Assembly: GCA_017411305.1 (NCBI GenBank)
Contig: JAFQQI010000105.1
Span: forward strand, 85,991-149,990
Length of the DNA stretch: 64,000 nt
Direction: 5' to 3'
DNA from: Lachnospiraceae bacterium
GTDB taxonomy: Bacteria > Bacillota > Clostridia > Lachnospirales > Lachnospiraceae
The notes beneath the pieces are model-generated. The model saw only the letters and a list, made by a program, of their open reading frames with translations, was not told the DNA's origin and did not search any database. The translations under genes were made by a program, and so were the position numbers. Below, in pieces: positions 8,020 to 17,593 of the stretch. Positions within the stretch are counted from its first letter, which is position 1, and each line of letters opens with the position of its first letter.

Positions 8020-9741
8020 TTATAAATATGCTTTCAGGCTTTCTGTCAGTTTTTCTACCTTATCCTGTGCGTCTTCCAGGCTTGTACCCTTTACACCCAT
8101 GTAGAATTTAATCTTGGGTTCTGTTCCGGAGGGTCTTGCACAGCACCAGGAATCATTGGTAAGGTCAAAGTAAAGTACGTTGGACTTAGGAAGTCCTGTC
8201 TTACCTTCTTCTCCTGTTTCTAAGTTCTTCAGCACATCCATGTCGTAATCCCTGAATTCCTTCACGGTCAGGTCACCGAAGTTCTTAGGAGGATTACTGC
8301 GGAGCTTGTTCATCATTTCCGCAATCTGGGCAGCCCCGTCAATGCCCTTTAAAGTAATTGCATACTGGGTTTCCTTGAAATATCCGTACTTTTCATATAA
8401 CTTCACCATCTGGTCCCAAACGGTAATACCATTCTTTTTGCACCATGCAGCCACTTCACACAGACACATCACTGCTACAATTGCATCCTTATCTCTTGCA
8501 TGAGTTCCTGCCAGACAGCCGTAGCTTTCTTCCAAACCGAATACATAATTGTTGGAGCCGGACTGTTCAAAGAACTTAATCTGTTCTCCGATATACTTAA
8601 AGCCTGTCAATACTTCAATAAACTTTACGCCGTAATCCTTAGCAATTGCAGCTGCCATATTGGTAGTAACAATAGTACTTACCAGTGCCGGATTTTCAGG
8701 CATGGTTCCTGTGGCTGTTCTTTCTCTTAAAATATATTCTGCAATCAGCATACCGGACATATTTCCTGTGAAAGGAACATATTCACCGGTCTTGCTATCC
8801 AGTGCATAAATACCTAATCTGTCTGCATCAGGGTCAGTTGCAAGCACGATATCCGCATTCTTTTCCTTCGCAAGCTTAAGGGCAAGGGTAAATGCCTTAG
8901 GGTCCTCAGGATTGGGATAATCCAATGTGGTAAAGTTAGGGTCGGGCATTTCCTGCTCAGGCACTACATATACATGCTTAAAGCCAAGCTCGGAAAGAAT
9001 TCTTCTTGCAGGCACATTACCGGTTCCGTTGAAAGGAGAATATACAATCTTGATATCATCAGCAACTTCCTTGATGATTTCGGGATGAATAATCTGCTTC
9101 TTTAACTCTTCCATATAAGCATCATCAATTTCCTTACCGATTACCTGATAAAGTCCGGCTGCCATAGCATCTTCCTTCGACATGGACTTTACATCATGAT
9201 AATCCGTTACATTCTTTACTTCTGTGATAATTTCCTTGTCCTTGGGGGCGGTTACCTGTGCGCCGTCCTCCCAATATGCCTTGTATCCGTTGTATTCCGG
9301 AGGATTATGGCTTGCAGTAATAACAATACCGGAAATACATCCCAGTTTACGGAGTGCAAAGGAAAGCTCCGGTGTAGGGCGAAGTGCATCAAATACATAA
9401 GCCTTAATGCCGTTTGCGCAAAGGCAAAGAGCCGCTTCATCCGCAAATTCAGGAGACATTCTTCTGGAGTCGTAAGCAATCGCTACCCCTCTGTCCTTGC
9501 CTCCCTGCTTTATGATATAGTTTGCAAGTCCCTGGGTTGCTTTTCTTACGGTATAAATGTTCATACGGTTGGTACCTGCACCGATAACACCGCGCAGTCC
9601 GCCGGTTCCGAATTCTAATTCCTTATAAAAACGATCTTCGATTTCTTTTTCATCTGCTGCAATACTGCGAAGCTCTTCTTTGGTAGCCTCATCAAAGTAT
9701 GCATCGTTTAACCAAAAGTCATATTGTTCTTTGTAGCTCAT
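8020..9741 (-). CDS. pgcA: Phosphoglucomutase/phosphomannomutase, alpha-D-phosphohexomutase family
   Basis: Interconverts hexose-6-phosphate and hexose-1-phosphate, supplying the substrate of RmlA. The 573-aa length matches the PgcA-type enzymes. The phosphoserine loop is GIVITASHNPPEYNGYK (Ser within TASHNP), the metal loop is ATDPDADRLG, the sugar-binding loop GLEESYG, and the C-terminal phosphate-binding loop ARPSGTEPKIK. All are intact. GGAGG precedes the ATG. It sits between two glycosyltransferases in the operon, giving the locus its own glucose-1-phosphate supply. The gene symbol rests on family resemblance; specificity for glucose or mannose is not proven. Confidence 0.92.
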   Translation of the reverse strand: MSYKEQYDFWLNDAYFDEATKEELRSIAADEKEIEDRFYKELEFGTGGLRGVIGAGTNRMNIYTVRKATQGLANYIIKQGGKDRGVAIAYDSRRMSPEFADEAALCLCANGIKAYVFDALRPTPELSFALRKLGCISGIVITASHNPPEYNGYKAYWEDGAQVTAPKDKEIITEVKNVTDYHDVKSMSKEDAMAAGLYQVIGKEIDDAYMEELKKQIIHPEIIKEVADDIKIVYSPFNGTGNVPARRILSELGFKHVYVVPEQEMPDPNFTTLDYPNPEDPKAFTLALKLAKEKNADIVLATDPDADRLGIYALDSKTGEYVPFTGNMSGMLIAEYILRERTATGTMPENPALVSTIVTTNMAAAIAKDYGVKFIEVLTGFKYIGEQIKFFEQSGSNNYVFGLEESYGCLAGTHARDKDAIVAVMCLCEVAAWCKKNGITVWDQMVKLYEKYGYFKETQYAITLKGIDGAAQIAEMMNKLRSNPPKNFGDLTVKEFRDYDMDVLKNLETGEEGKTGLPKSNVLYFDLTNDSWCCARPSGTEPKIKFYMGVKGTSLEDAQDKVEKLTESLKAYL

Positions 9742-9782
9742 AACAAACCTCCTGAAAATTATTCTTTTTTAAGTATATCATA

Positions 9783-11792
9783 CTACTGCTGTATTTTCAA
9801 AGCAAAGTCGCTTCTGTCAAGGGAAAAATTGGGATTATAATAAGGGTCTCCTTTTTCAAGGACCGCCTTCCATTTATCCCGGAATTTCTCCGATTCCTGA
9901 TTATAGCGTTTTGCTTTTTCGCCTTCATTATCAAGTCCTCTGGAAATAGATTCAAAGTGATATAGCTCCGCAAACGGTGTAAACACATTTAAAAGACCCA
10001 ATTCCCGCAGCTTCAGGCAGAAATCCACATCATTTAAGGAAATGGCAAAGCCTTCATCCAGCCCCCCCACCTTTTCAAATAAGCTCTTCTTCACCAAAAG
10101 GCAGGCACCGGTTACTGCTGATACATTCTGGGTATAGCAAAGGCGTCCCATATAGCCTAAATTTTCTCTGTGTTGTCCGTAATGGCTGTGTCCTGCAGTA
10201 CGATGTGCTCCAAGGGCTAGTACTACACCTGCATGCTGGATTGTTTTATTCTCATAATAAAGCTTACCGCCTACCGCTCCTACATCCTCACGCTGGGCAT
10301 ACATCAAAAGTTCTTCCATCCAGTTTACGGTAATCACCTGGGTATCATTGTTCAGCAAAAGGATATAATCACCGGTGGCATGGGATGCTCCAAAATTATT
10401 TACCGCCGAATAATTAAAGCCCGCATTTTCTAAAGGTGCTTTGTAGGTTACCACCTTAACCCGGTCTACCTCTTCCAGTTCCTTATAATAATCAAAGACT
10501 TCCTGTGTGGTACTGTTATTCTCCACTACGATAATCTCAAAATTTTCATAAGTAGATTTTTCGATAACGGATGTTATGCACCGTTTCAAATCAGATGTAT
10601 GGTCTTTATTGGCAATCACAATAGAAATCTTCGGATTCCCTTCTATGGAGTAACGGATTTTAAAAATAGTTTCAAAGGCTCTGGTAGATGTAATCTGGAA
10701 ATGCTCATACCCATGACGCTTCAAATGGTCTGCTACTGCTCCCTTTGCGGCCTGTACCGCATAAGGCTTAGCATCAATGCCGGAAGCCACGCTTCCTGCA
10801 TGGGAACGCCAGTAATACAGCAGCTTCGGCACATGTACCACATTCTTGGCACGGTCCGTCAGGCGAAGAATCATATCATGGTCCTGGCTGCCGTCAAACT
10901 TGGACCGGAATAACTCCGTTCCGTCCAAAAGCTCTCTTGCAAACACACTAAAATGACAGATGTAATTATTTGCACGCAGATTATCAATGGCGTAATCAGG
11001 CTTAAAGTGCATGGTCAGCATATGATTAATATCATTGCCCTTAAAGGTGGTTTCATCGCAATATATGTAATCTGCGTTCTTTTCATTGATTACTTTTACA
11101 TATTCATAAAGAGCGGACGGATGAAGGATATCGTCATGATCAAACAAACCGATATACTCTCCCGTTGCTAACTTCAGACATTCATTGGTATTTCCGGAAA
11201 TTCCCCCATTCTTTTCCAGCTTTTGATATACAATACGGCTTTTTCCGTCTGCAGTCTGCTTTTGATCTGCTTCTATATACTCCCTGCAGATAGCTCCCAC
11301 GTAGGTATGCTCTCCGTCAGAACCATCCGCAAGACATAATTCCCAATTACCATATGTCTGACCGGTAACAGATGTAATCATCTCACGAAGGAAATTTTCC
11401 GGTGTATTATACAGCGGCACCAGAATACTGATTTTCACCATATTAGGAAATGTTTCTTCCCTCTGCATTTTTGCCGTTTTTTCATCAGGAAAGCTCTTGG
11501 TTCCGTAACGCTCCATGGCTTGTCTTTCAATATTTTTATACTTGATTTTGGCAACCACTCCGCGCAAATTACCGCAATTTTTCAATCTGTCCCTTTGACG
11601 GATAGCAAAATGCATTCCTTTACGCAAGGGGGAAGACATCTTCCACAAAGGATTATTCTTAATCCTGTTTAACTTAAAGGTAAGCTCTTCATTCTTTGCT
11701 TCCAGCATGGCAACGCGCTCTGCTAAATCTGCCGTTTTAATATGCTCTTTTTCATAAGCTTCCTTATAATCATGATAGTCTTTATAATCCAT
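9783..11792 (-). CDS. Double-domain GT2 glycosyltransferase
   Basis: A 669-aa protein with an N-terminal coiled coil (about 1-45, heptad-rich) and two complete GT2 domains. Domain 1 (about 118-340) has KISILVPLYNTPENFLREM, CLADGSDGE and GLFDHDDILHPSALYEY. Domain 2 (about 375-620) has KISIVIANKDHTSDLKRC, VVENNSTTQE, YILLLNNDTQVI and FAISLNDVDFCLKLRELG. Two active sites suggest alternating addition of two sugars or linkages, as known for bifunctional rhamnan and O-antigen polymerases. It lies immediately downstream of the similar gene at 11817. Confidence 0.9.
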   Translation of the reverse strand: MDYKDYHDYKEAYEKEHIKTADLAERVAMLEAKNEELTFKLNRIKNNPLWKMSSPLRKGMHFAIRQRDRLKNCGNLRGVVAKIKYKNIERQAMERYGTKSFPDEKTAKMQREETFPNMVKISILVPLYNTPENFLREMITSVTGQTYGNWELCLADGSDGEHTYVGAICREYIEADQKQTADGKSRIVYQKLEKNGGISGNTNECLKLATGEYIGLFDHDDILHPSALYEYVKVINEKNADYIYCDETTFKGNDINHMLTMHFKPDYAIDNLRANNYICHFSVFARELLDGTELFRSKFDGSQDHDMILRLTDRAKNVVHVPKLLYYWRSHAGSVASGIDAKPYAVQAAKGAVADHLKRHGYEHFQITSTRAFETIFKIRYSIEGNPKISIVIANKDHTSDLKRCITSVIEKSTYENFEIIVVENNSTTQEVFDYYKELEEVDRVKVVTYKAPLENAGFNYSAVNNFGASHATGDYILLLNNDTQVITVNWMEELLMYAQREDVGAVGGKLYYENKTIQHAGVVLALGAHRTAGHSHYGQHRENLGYMGRLCYTQNVSAVTGACLLVKKSLFEKVGGLDEGFAISLNDVDFCLKLRELGLLNVFTPFAELYHFESISRGLDNEGEKAKRYNQESEKFRDKWKAVLEKGDPYYNPNFSLDRSDFALKIQQ

Positions 11793-11816
11793 AGTTGCTT
11801 CCTTTCCGGTTCTGAA

Positions 11817-14078
11817 CTATTTTCGGGGCAACGTATCCGATACCTGTTGCATCAATCCGTCGATTTCCAGCACCCAGCTGCTATAACTTACTAATTTTTG
11901 CCTGGAGCAGGTATCCTCCGCCAACATAGCAAAACGATACTCTCCTTTGGGGATATCATCCCATCTGACTTTAGCCACAAATCCGGTCAAATCTACATTT
12001 AGCTGATCTTTCAGATTCTTTTTGATGTCCGGTCTGTAGCGACGTCTGACTTCCACTGCAAAAGCCTGCTTCGTTGCTTTATTTTCAAGCAAAAGCGTGT
12101 TTTTATAACATGCGTTATTTGCACCGATTACAAAGGTATAACCTTGGAAATAATAGCCCAGTTCTTCTTCCTGCGGCTCTTTTTCTCCTCGTCCCGGTGC
12201 TACACCGTATTTCCATTTGTAAATGTCCATGGCCCCTTCCATACCGATAACCACACAGTTATCCTCCCGGATGTTTTCCGGCAGGCATTTCATCTCTTTT
12301 ACCTTTGCCCATGGCATTTCCAGCTGAACCTGATAATGATAGGCAGGGGAATACTCCGACTCAAGCATATCATTTGTAAGGTACTTATGATAAAAAGGAT
12401 CTGTTCCGTAAAGCTTTTGATGCCGTTCATACAAAACATCCTTTTCCCGCAAGAGCCTTTTCTGCTTTTCCTCCGACTCCCCGTCTTTTCCCCGGCTTAA
12501 GGATTCATGATGATATAAAATCACATCATTTCTTACTATATTATAGTATCCCGCCTCAAATATCTTATAGCACAAATCCACATCATTAAATGCAACAGCA
12601 AGTTCCGTCTCAAATCCGCCTACTCTGTCAAAAATTTCCTTTTTGACCAGCAGACAGGCTCCGGTTACCGCCATTACATCATGAACGCCTTTGTTTCTTC
12701 CATAATAATGATCAACATCATCCGAAAGGAATTGAAGCTTATGAGCCGGGCCTACACGTAAGTTGGTAATCCCTGCATGCTGGATTATCTCCGAATCAGG
12801 ATATAACAGCTTCGCCCCTACTGCTCCTGCATAAGGAAGTCTTGCTTTTTCCATCAGCAGGGAAAGCCAATTGCTCTGCACAATCTCCATATCATCATTT
12901 AAGAAAAGCAAATAATCCCCTTTGGCATAGCCGGCACCTATGTTGCACATTTCAGAAAAATTAAAGGGCATCGGCTGATGATAGTAGCGGATTTCTGCCC
13001 CGGTAAGATTAATCTCTGCTTCTATTGCAGCTTTGTTTTCTTCCTTGCTTCCGTTATCAATAATGATGATTTCATAATTGCAATCCGGACTTGTCTTTTG
13101 CAACAAAGAATGAATGCAGGTAAACAGCACCTTAGGATTGTCCTTGGAAGGAATGATTACAGAAACCAGGTTCTGCTCTTGTTCCTGCCTACAGTCACTT
13201 TCCTGCATTTCTTCTCTTTTCTCTTCCGCATCCCCACCGGCAGACAAACTCCACGCACAGACACTTTCATATCCCTCTTTCTTTCCATGGAACAAAATCT
13301 CCGGGATATGACAGACAATTTCCTTATCCTGCTCCGGCCTCATCCCAAAGCCGTCAAATTTTTCTATCAGCCTTTTGCACAGTTCATAGAGCCCGCCATT
13401 TCCGGCATCCGTTTCCGGCTCTTCCAACATTTCACACAATGCTGTCCTTTTTATTGCGATAAAACTTCCAAAATAATAAGAAGACAGGAAGGTATCCGGA
13501 GACCAATCAGGTTTTAACCATGGTTTACTTCTCTCCTGTCCGTTTTTTACATCTTCATCACCATAAATCAAAATTAAATTTTTATTTTTCCGGAACTGTT
13601 TATACAGAAGTTGCAGAGCGAAATCAGCCGGTTCCCCATCAGAAACTTGGAATAAAATAACATCTGCATCCGTATTTTTAAGTTTCGCAAGAATTATGTG
13701 AATATTTTCCTTTGTGCTGATTTCCGGTGGCAAAAGGAAAAAGGTTTTTGAGGTCGATTTTCCTTCTTTTTTGTCAAAAACTTCGAAATATCGACAACTC
13801 ACTTCATTTTTTGAATGAAATCCTTCATTTTGATTTTCTTTTCTGTCATTGTCGTTTTTTTCAAAATCATTTTTCAGACATTTCTCAGATTGCAAAACAA
13901 TTATATCATCAACTAAAATTTGCTTTTCCTGCTTTCTAATCCATGTATCATAGGACATTTTCTTCTCTGAAAGCTCTTTATTATATTCATTTTGCCGATG
14001 ATTTATAAGAATTTGTTTCAAACTCTGTTTCAGTGAAGTCAATGTTTCTGTTTCCTTTCTGATTACTTGCAAGGCCAA
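11817..14078 (-). CDS. Large GT2 glycosyltransferase with extra C-terminal domain
   Basis: About 750 aa. The first part holds a weak, diverged GT2-like region (LILIYGDEDV, WSPDTFLSSYYFG). A full GT2 domain follows with LVSVIIPSKDNPKVLF, IIIDNGSKEENK, YLLFLNDDMEIV and LAVAFNDVDLCYKIFEAG. The last 170 residues look like a beta-rich accessory domain. The start is uncertain: the longest frame uses TTG at 14078 with no clear ribosome binding site, while a TTG at 14042 follows GGAAA, and the next ATG is at 13958. Its relation to the 9783 gene suggests duplication, with domain 1 here probably inactive. Confidence 0.84.
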   Translation of the reverse strand: MALQVIRKETETLTSLKQSLKQILINHRQNEYNKELSEKKMSYDTWIRKQEKQILVDDIIVLQSEKCLKNDFEKNDNDRKENQNEGFHSKNEVSCRYFEVFDKKEGKSTSKTFFLLPPEISTKENIHIILAKLKNTDADVILFQVSDGEPADFALQLLYKQFRKNKNLILIYGDEDVKNGQERSKPWLKPDWSPDTFLSSYYFGSFIAIKRTALCEMLEEPETDAGNGGLYELCKRLIEKFDGFGMRPEQDKEIVCHIPEILFHGKKEGYESVCAWSLSAGGDAEEKREEMQESDCRQEQEQNLVSVIIPSKDNPKVLFTCIHSLLQKTSPDCNYEIIIIDNGSKEENKAAIEAEINLTGAEIRYYHQPMPFNFSEMCNIGAGYAKGDYLLFLNDDMEIVQSNWLSLLMEKARLPYAGAVGAKLLYPDSEIIQHAGITNLRVGPAHKLQFLSDDVDHYYGRNKGVHDVMAVTGACLLVKKEIFDRVGGFETELAVAFNDVDLCYKIFEAGYYNIVRNDVILYHHESLSRGKDGESEEKQKRLLREKDVLYERHQKLYGTDPFYHKYLTNDMLESEYSPAYHYQVQLEMPWAKVKEMKCLPENIREDNCVVIGMEGAMDIYKWKYGVAPGRGEKEPQEEELGYYFQGYTFVIGANNACYKNTLLLENKATKQAFAVEVRRRYRPDIKKNLKDQLNVDLTGFVAKVRWDDIPKGEYRFAMLAEDTCSRQKLVSYSSWVLEIDGLMQQVSDTLPRK

Positions 14079-14116
14079 AATTACTTTTAGTTTGTATAAT
14101 ACTGATTTAACCGTCC

Positions 14117-16219
14117 TTATCCAAACAGTTTCTTTCTGCTATCTGCTACTGTTTGTGCCAACGATGATGTCAGCGGCGCAATTTCCAGTTTCACAGAAAG
14201 CGTATTTTCTCCTGTACGGGGAATTTCGTCCATCAGGATTGTCATATTAGGGTCATTGGTCGCAAACACATAGCCATCCTTCCCCAGCATAGTGCCGTTT
14301 GTGATTACCTGCTTCTTATTTAGAGGCACTGCCACACCGTTTACAAGAAGCTCTCTCACCTTTACCATACAGCATCTGTCCGCAGGATCAATGCGAAGCG
14401 CCTTTACATTTCCGTCAAAAGGTATTTCTGCTTCAATTAGGTTTTCTTCTGTATAAATATCGGGGAGGTAATAAGATTCCGCCTCCGAAAAGCCATTTCC
14501 GCAGTCCGTATAAATCTGAATCCGCTTATCCAGAATTTCCTGCAGGTGCTGTTCCATTAACACCTTCGGATCCACACTGTAGGTTCCGATGGTGGCACGG
14601 ATTTCTCCCATAGACTTGCGTTTGCCGGTAACACTCTTCTGGAACTTTAATTCTTTCTCGCGATACTCGTCTGCCTGCGCAGGTGTAATACCTAATCGTT
14701 CAATAATATAATCCAAATTTAATTTATTTCGTTTTTCTTCTTCAAGCACATAGCAATAAACTGCGCGGAATGCAATCTCTTTCGCCGGAATCTGTTTTTC
14801 CATGGTCCATTCGTAATCAATCACCGTCCACTTATCACCACCAACCAGAATATTGGCAAATATCAGGTCATAGTCGCAAACCGCTTCCTCTTCTCCAAAG
14901 GAAATCAGTTTCAGATACCGGTCAAACAGCTCATAAAAGCCTTCCATATCATCCTGCTCCAGACATTCATCTAAAAGAGCTTCCAGGGTTCTTCCTTTTT
15001 CAAAGGGAAATGCCGCATAGCCTTCTTCTTTCCAGGTACAGGGATTTACAGAAAGTCCGCTTCCCTGATAGCGTTTCTCCAAAAGCCTGTAATATTCCTC
15101 CATCTTCTTTACATGCTCTGCAGCTGCTTCCGTCATGGGAATCTTTCTGATTTCCCTTTGTCCGTCTATTTCTGCCATCTCAGTACGCAGCATATACTCC
15201 CGGGCACGGTCATTGGAATACTTGGCATAAGTAATCTCCGGTTCTTTGCCGATTACCACCATATAGGAATTAGAAAATAAATCAAATAACCGGTCTTCAA
15301 TAATTCCGTCAAAAACATACTTTTCATGAAAGAGAACCATTCTGTCCCTGTCAAAATTACGCATGTTATTTGTCAATTCTCCCACAGTAGGCATTCTTCT
15401 GTCAGAATAGATTACCGTAGGAAATTTATAGTCCGGATAGGGATAATAAAAGCTGTACTCTCCCACACCACAGTTCTGCATAATTTTCTCCAGTCCCTTT
15501 CTTGTAAAGGTTCTGGCACTGCCGCCGTCCGGATATCCTTCCAGTCCGCTGAAATAAGTACCTACATGATCTTCCTTACAGCCTGCCCAGTATTTCAATC
15601 CAAATTTGTTCTCAATGGCAATAACAAGACAGCCGTTATCTTTCACATGCTTCAGCATAATATTCATAAAATCCTCATAGGGAGTCTTGGTTCCCATATA
15701 GGACTGTGCATACTCAAACACACCGATTAAACAAACGTAATCATAATCAAAGGGAAGCTCCGGCTCAATATCGCTGAAGTTTCCCACATGAATGGTAATA
15801 TTATCTCTGTCCTGATTGCGGTATGCATTAATGTGACTTCTTCTGGCAGACAAATCCACACAGGTTACCTTACCTGCTTTTTCCGACAATTTATCCGTAA
15901 TCGCCCCACAACCGGAACCAATCTCCAAAACCTTATGGCTCTTGTCAATCGGAAGCCAGTCTACGATATTGGCACGTAAGGGGGATAAATGATAAAGAAT
16001 AGGCCAGCTGCCCTTTTCTTCAATCAGCTTCGGATACTCAATTCTTGAAGCACTCTTCACAATAGAAAGAATCTCATCCTCAATCGCACCGTCGCTGTAA
16101 AGATCCTTTCCCGGATAATGGCTGTAATCCAATGTCACCTTCCCGATTTGCCGGGGCAGGGCACTGATTAAATCTTCCTGTTTCAAATGTAGAGGCTTTC
16201 TTGCCGTATCCTGCTTCAT
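14117..16219 (-). CDS. SAM-dependent methyltransferase fused to a kinase-like domain
   Basis: A 700-aa protein. A class I methyltransferase fold occupies about 50-290, with motif I VLEIGSGCGAITDKL, CVDLS at motif II and YDYVCLIGVFEY at motif IV. Beyond about residue 390 are elements of an aminoglycoside-phosphotransferase-like fold (YAAFPFEKGRTLEALL, YDLIFANILVGGDKWTVIDYEW). The C-terminus is beta-rich. Such fusions act in ABC-exported O-antigens, where methyl or phosphate caps at the non-reducing end stop chain growth and are recognised by the Wzt C-terminal domain. The gene is 13 bp downstream of wzt, which supports a capping role; this remains inference. Confidence 0.82.
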   Translation of the reverse strand: MKQDTARKPLHLKQEDLISALPRQIGKVTLDYSHYPGKDLYSDGAIEDEILSIVKSASRIEYPKLIEEKGSWPILYHLSPLRANIVDWLPIDKSHKVLEIGSGCGAITDKLSEKAGKVTCVDLSARRSHINAYRNQDRDNITIHVGNFSDIEPELPFDYDYVCLIGVFEYAQSYMGTKTPYEDFMNIMLKHVKDNGCLVIAIENKFGLKYWAGCKEDHVGTYFSGLEGYPDGGSARTFTRKGLEKIMQNCGVGEYSFYYPYPDYKFPTVIYSDRRMPTVGELTNNMRNFDRDRMVLFHEKYVFDGIIEDRLFDLFSNSYMVVIGKEPEITYAKYSNDRAREYMLRTEMAEIDGQREIRKIPMTEAAAEHVKKMEEYYRLLEKRYQGSGLSVNPCTWKEEGYAAFPFEKGRTLEALLDECLEQDDMEGFYELFDRYLKLISFGEEEAVCDYDLIFANILVGGDKWTVIDYEWTMEKQIPAKEIAFRAVYCYVLEEEKRNKLNLDYIIERLGITPAQADEYREKELKFQKSVTGKRKSMGEIRATIGTYSVDPKVLMEQHLQEILDKRIQIYTDCGNGFSEAESYYLPDIYTEENLIEAEIPFDGNVKALRIDPADRCCMVKVRELLVNGVAVPLNKKQVITNGTMLGKDGYVFATNDPNMTILMDEIPRTGENTLSVKLEIAPLTSSLAQTVADSRKKLFG

Positions 16220-16232
16220 CTTTGCTTCCTTC

Positions 16233-17573
16233 CTACGCTTCTTTTACTGTAATCGATGAGTTCATATCGTAATAGCCCACCGTATCCTTATCAGAAATCA
16301 CCGTCATGTTCAACACATCATATAATCTGTGATATACCTGGAAATTTTCCTTTTCATAACCGGTTACGCCAAGAGAGAGCAAATATTCTCCCCCCTGCAG
16401 GTTCATTTTCTGGGTAAAAGTAATTTCCTTCACACTGCCTGCCTTCACAGGCTCTAAAAACGCCTTTTCCACCATGGTATTGGTTCCCGTGATTTCCACA
16501 CCTTTAATGTTCTTAATGGTAAAGGCAAAAATAGGCGCTTCAATATCCTCCATAAAGCGGACCTTCATATGGACACTGCACTCTTTTCCCTTCAGCACAG
16601 CACTTGTATTTCTGTTCATATCATCTGTTATTTTATACTCTTCTATAACCGCAGCCTTAGTACCATACTCCAGTAAATCAGGATTTACTACATTAGCATC
16701 CGGGTTATCCACAGATTTTGATGCCTTTTTTCCGGCTACCGATGCCGCTGCCGCCGCTTCCAGTTCTTCATCATCCAAAAGATTGCCTTCCTCTTTTGCC
16801 GAATCGCCTTCCTTTGCAGGATCAACATACTGACCCACCAAAACCTGCTTATAAGCATCTATCATTTCCTTAGGACTGCCTTCTCCCAGCTTATCCCCCT
16901 GATTTAACAGCACAACTCTGTCGCAATATTTGCTGATACTGCTTAAATCATGGCTGACAAACACGATGGTTTTGCCCATTTGCTTGAATTCTTCAAACTT
17001 ATGATAACATTTGGCCTGAAAGAACACATCACCAACCGATAACGCTTCATCCACAATCAAAATTTCCGGTTCAATATTAATCGCTACCGCAAATGCCAAT
17101 CGCACAAACATACCGCTGGAATAAGTTTTGCAGGGCTGATACACATAGTCCCCGATATCCGCAAAGCTTAGGATATCATCCATTTTGGCATCGATTTCTT
17201 TCTTGGAAAAGCCCATCATGGTTCCGTTTAAATAAACATTCTCGATACCGTTATATTCCATATTGAAGCCGGCTCCCAGCTCAAGGAGTGCGGAAATACG
17301 GCCGTTTACCTTCACCTCTCCGCGGGTGGCATTTAACACCCCGGTAATAATCTTCAAAATGGTGGATTTCCCGGAGCCGTTGGTACCGATAATGCCTACG
17401 GTTTCTCCTTGATAAATAGTCATATCCACGCCTTTTAAGGCATAATGCTCTTTATATTTTTTCTTTCTGCCAAGTCCCAAGGCTTCCTTCAAGCGGTCTG
17501 ATGGCTTATTATACAGCTTATAAGCCTTTTCCAAGCCGCTGACCTGTATGGCAATTTCCTTTTTGTTTTCCAT
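16233..17573 (-). CDS. wzt: Polysaccharide ABC exporter ATPase with Wzt-type C-terminal domain
   Basis: Powers export of the undecaprenyl-linked polymer. The 446-aa protein has a nucleotide-binding domain (about 1-250) with Walker A GTNGSGKST, signature YSSGMFVRLAFA, Walker B ILIVDEALSVGD and switch His in VFVSHDLSS. A charged, Ala-rich linker follows. The C-terminal beta domain (about 300-446) matches the carbohydrate-binding extension of Wzt proteins that read a terminal modification on the glycan. The methyltransferase gene directly downstream could make that mark. Paired with the permease 20 bp upstream. Confidence 0.93.
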   Translation of the reverse strand: MENKKEIAIQVSGLEKAYKLYNKPSDRLKEALGLGRKKKYKEHYALKGVDMTIYQGETVGIIGTNGSGKSTILKIITGVLNATRGEVKVNGRISALLELGAGFNMEYNGIENVYLNGTMMGFSKKEIDAKMDDILSFADIGDYVYQPCKTYSSGMFVRLAFAVAINIEPEILIVDEALSVGDVFFQAKCYHKFEEFKQMGKTIVFVSHDLSSISKYCDRVVLLNQGDKLGEGSPKEMIDAYKQVLVGQYVDPAKEGDSAKEEGNLLDDEELEAAAAASVAGKKASKSVDNPDANVVNPDLLEYGTKAAVIEEYKITDDMNRNTSAVLKGKECSVHMKVRFMEDIEAPIFAFTIKNIKGVEITGTNTMVEKAFLEPVKAGSVKEITFTQKMNLQGGEYLLSLGVTGYEKENFQVYHRLYDVLNMTVISDKDTVGYYDMNSSITVKEA

Positions 17574-17593
17574 GCAAAAGTCCCTTCCGCTTC

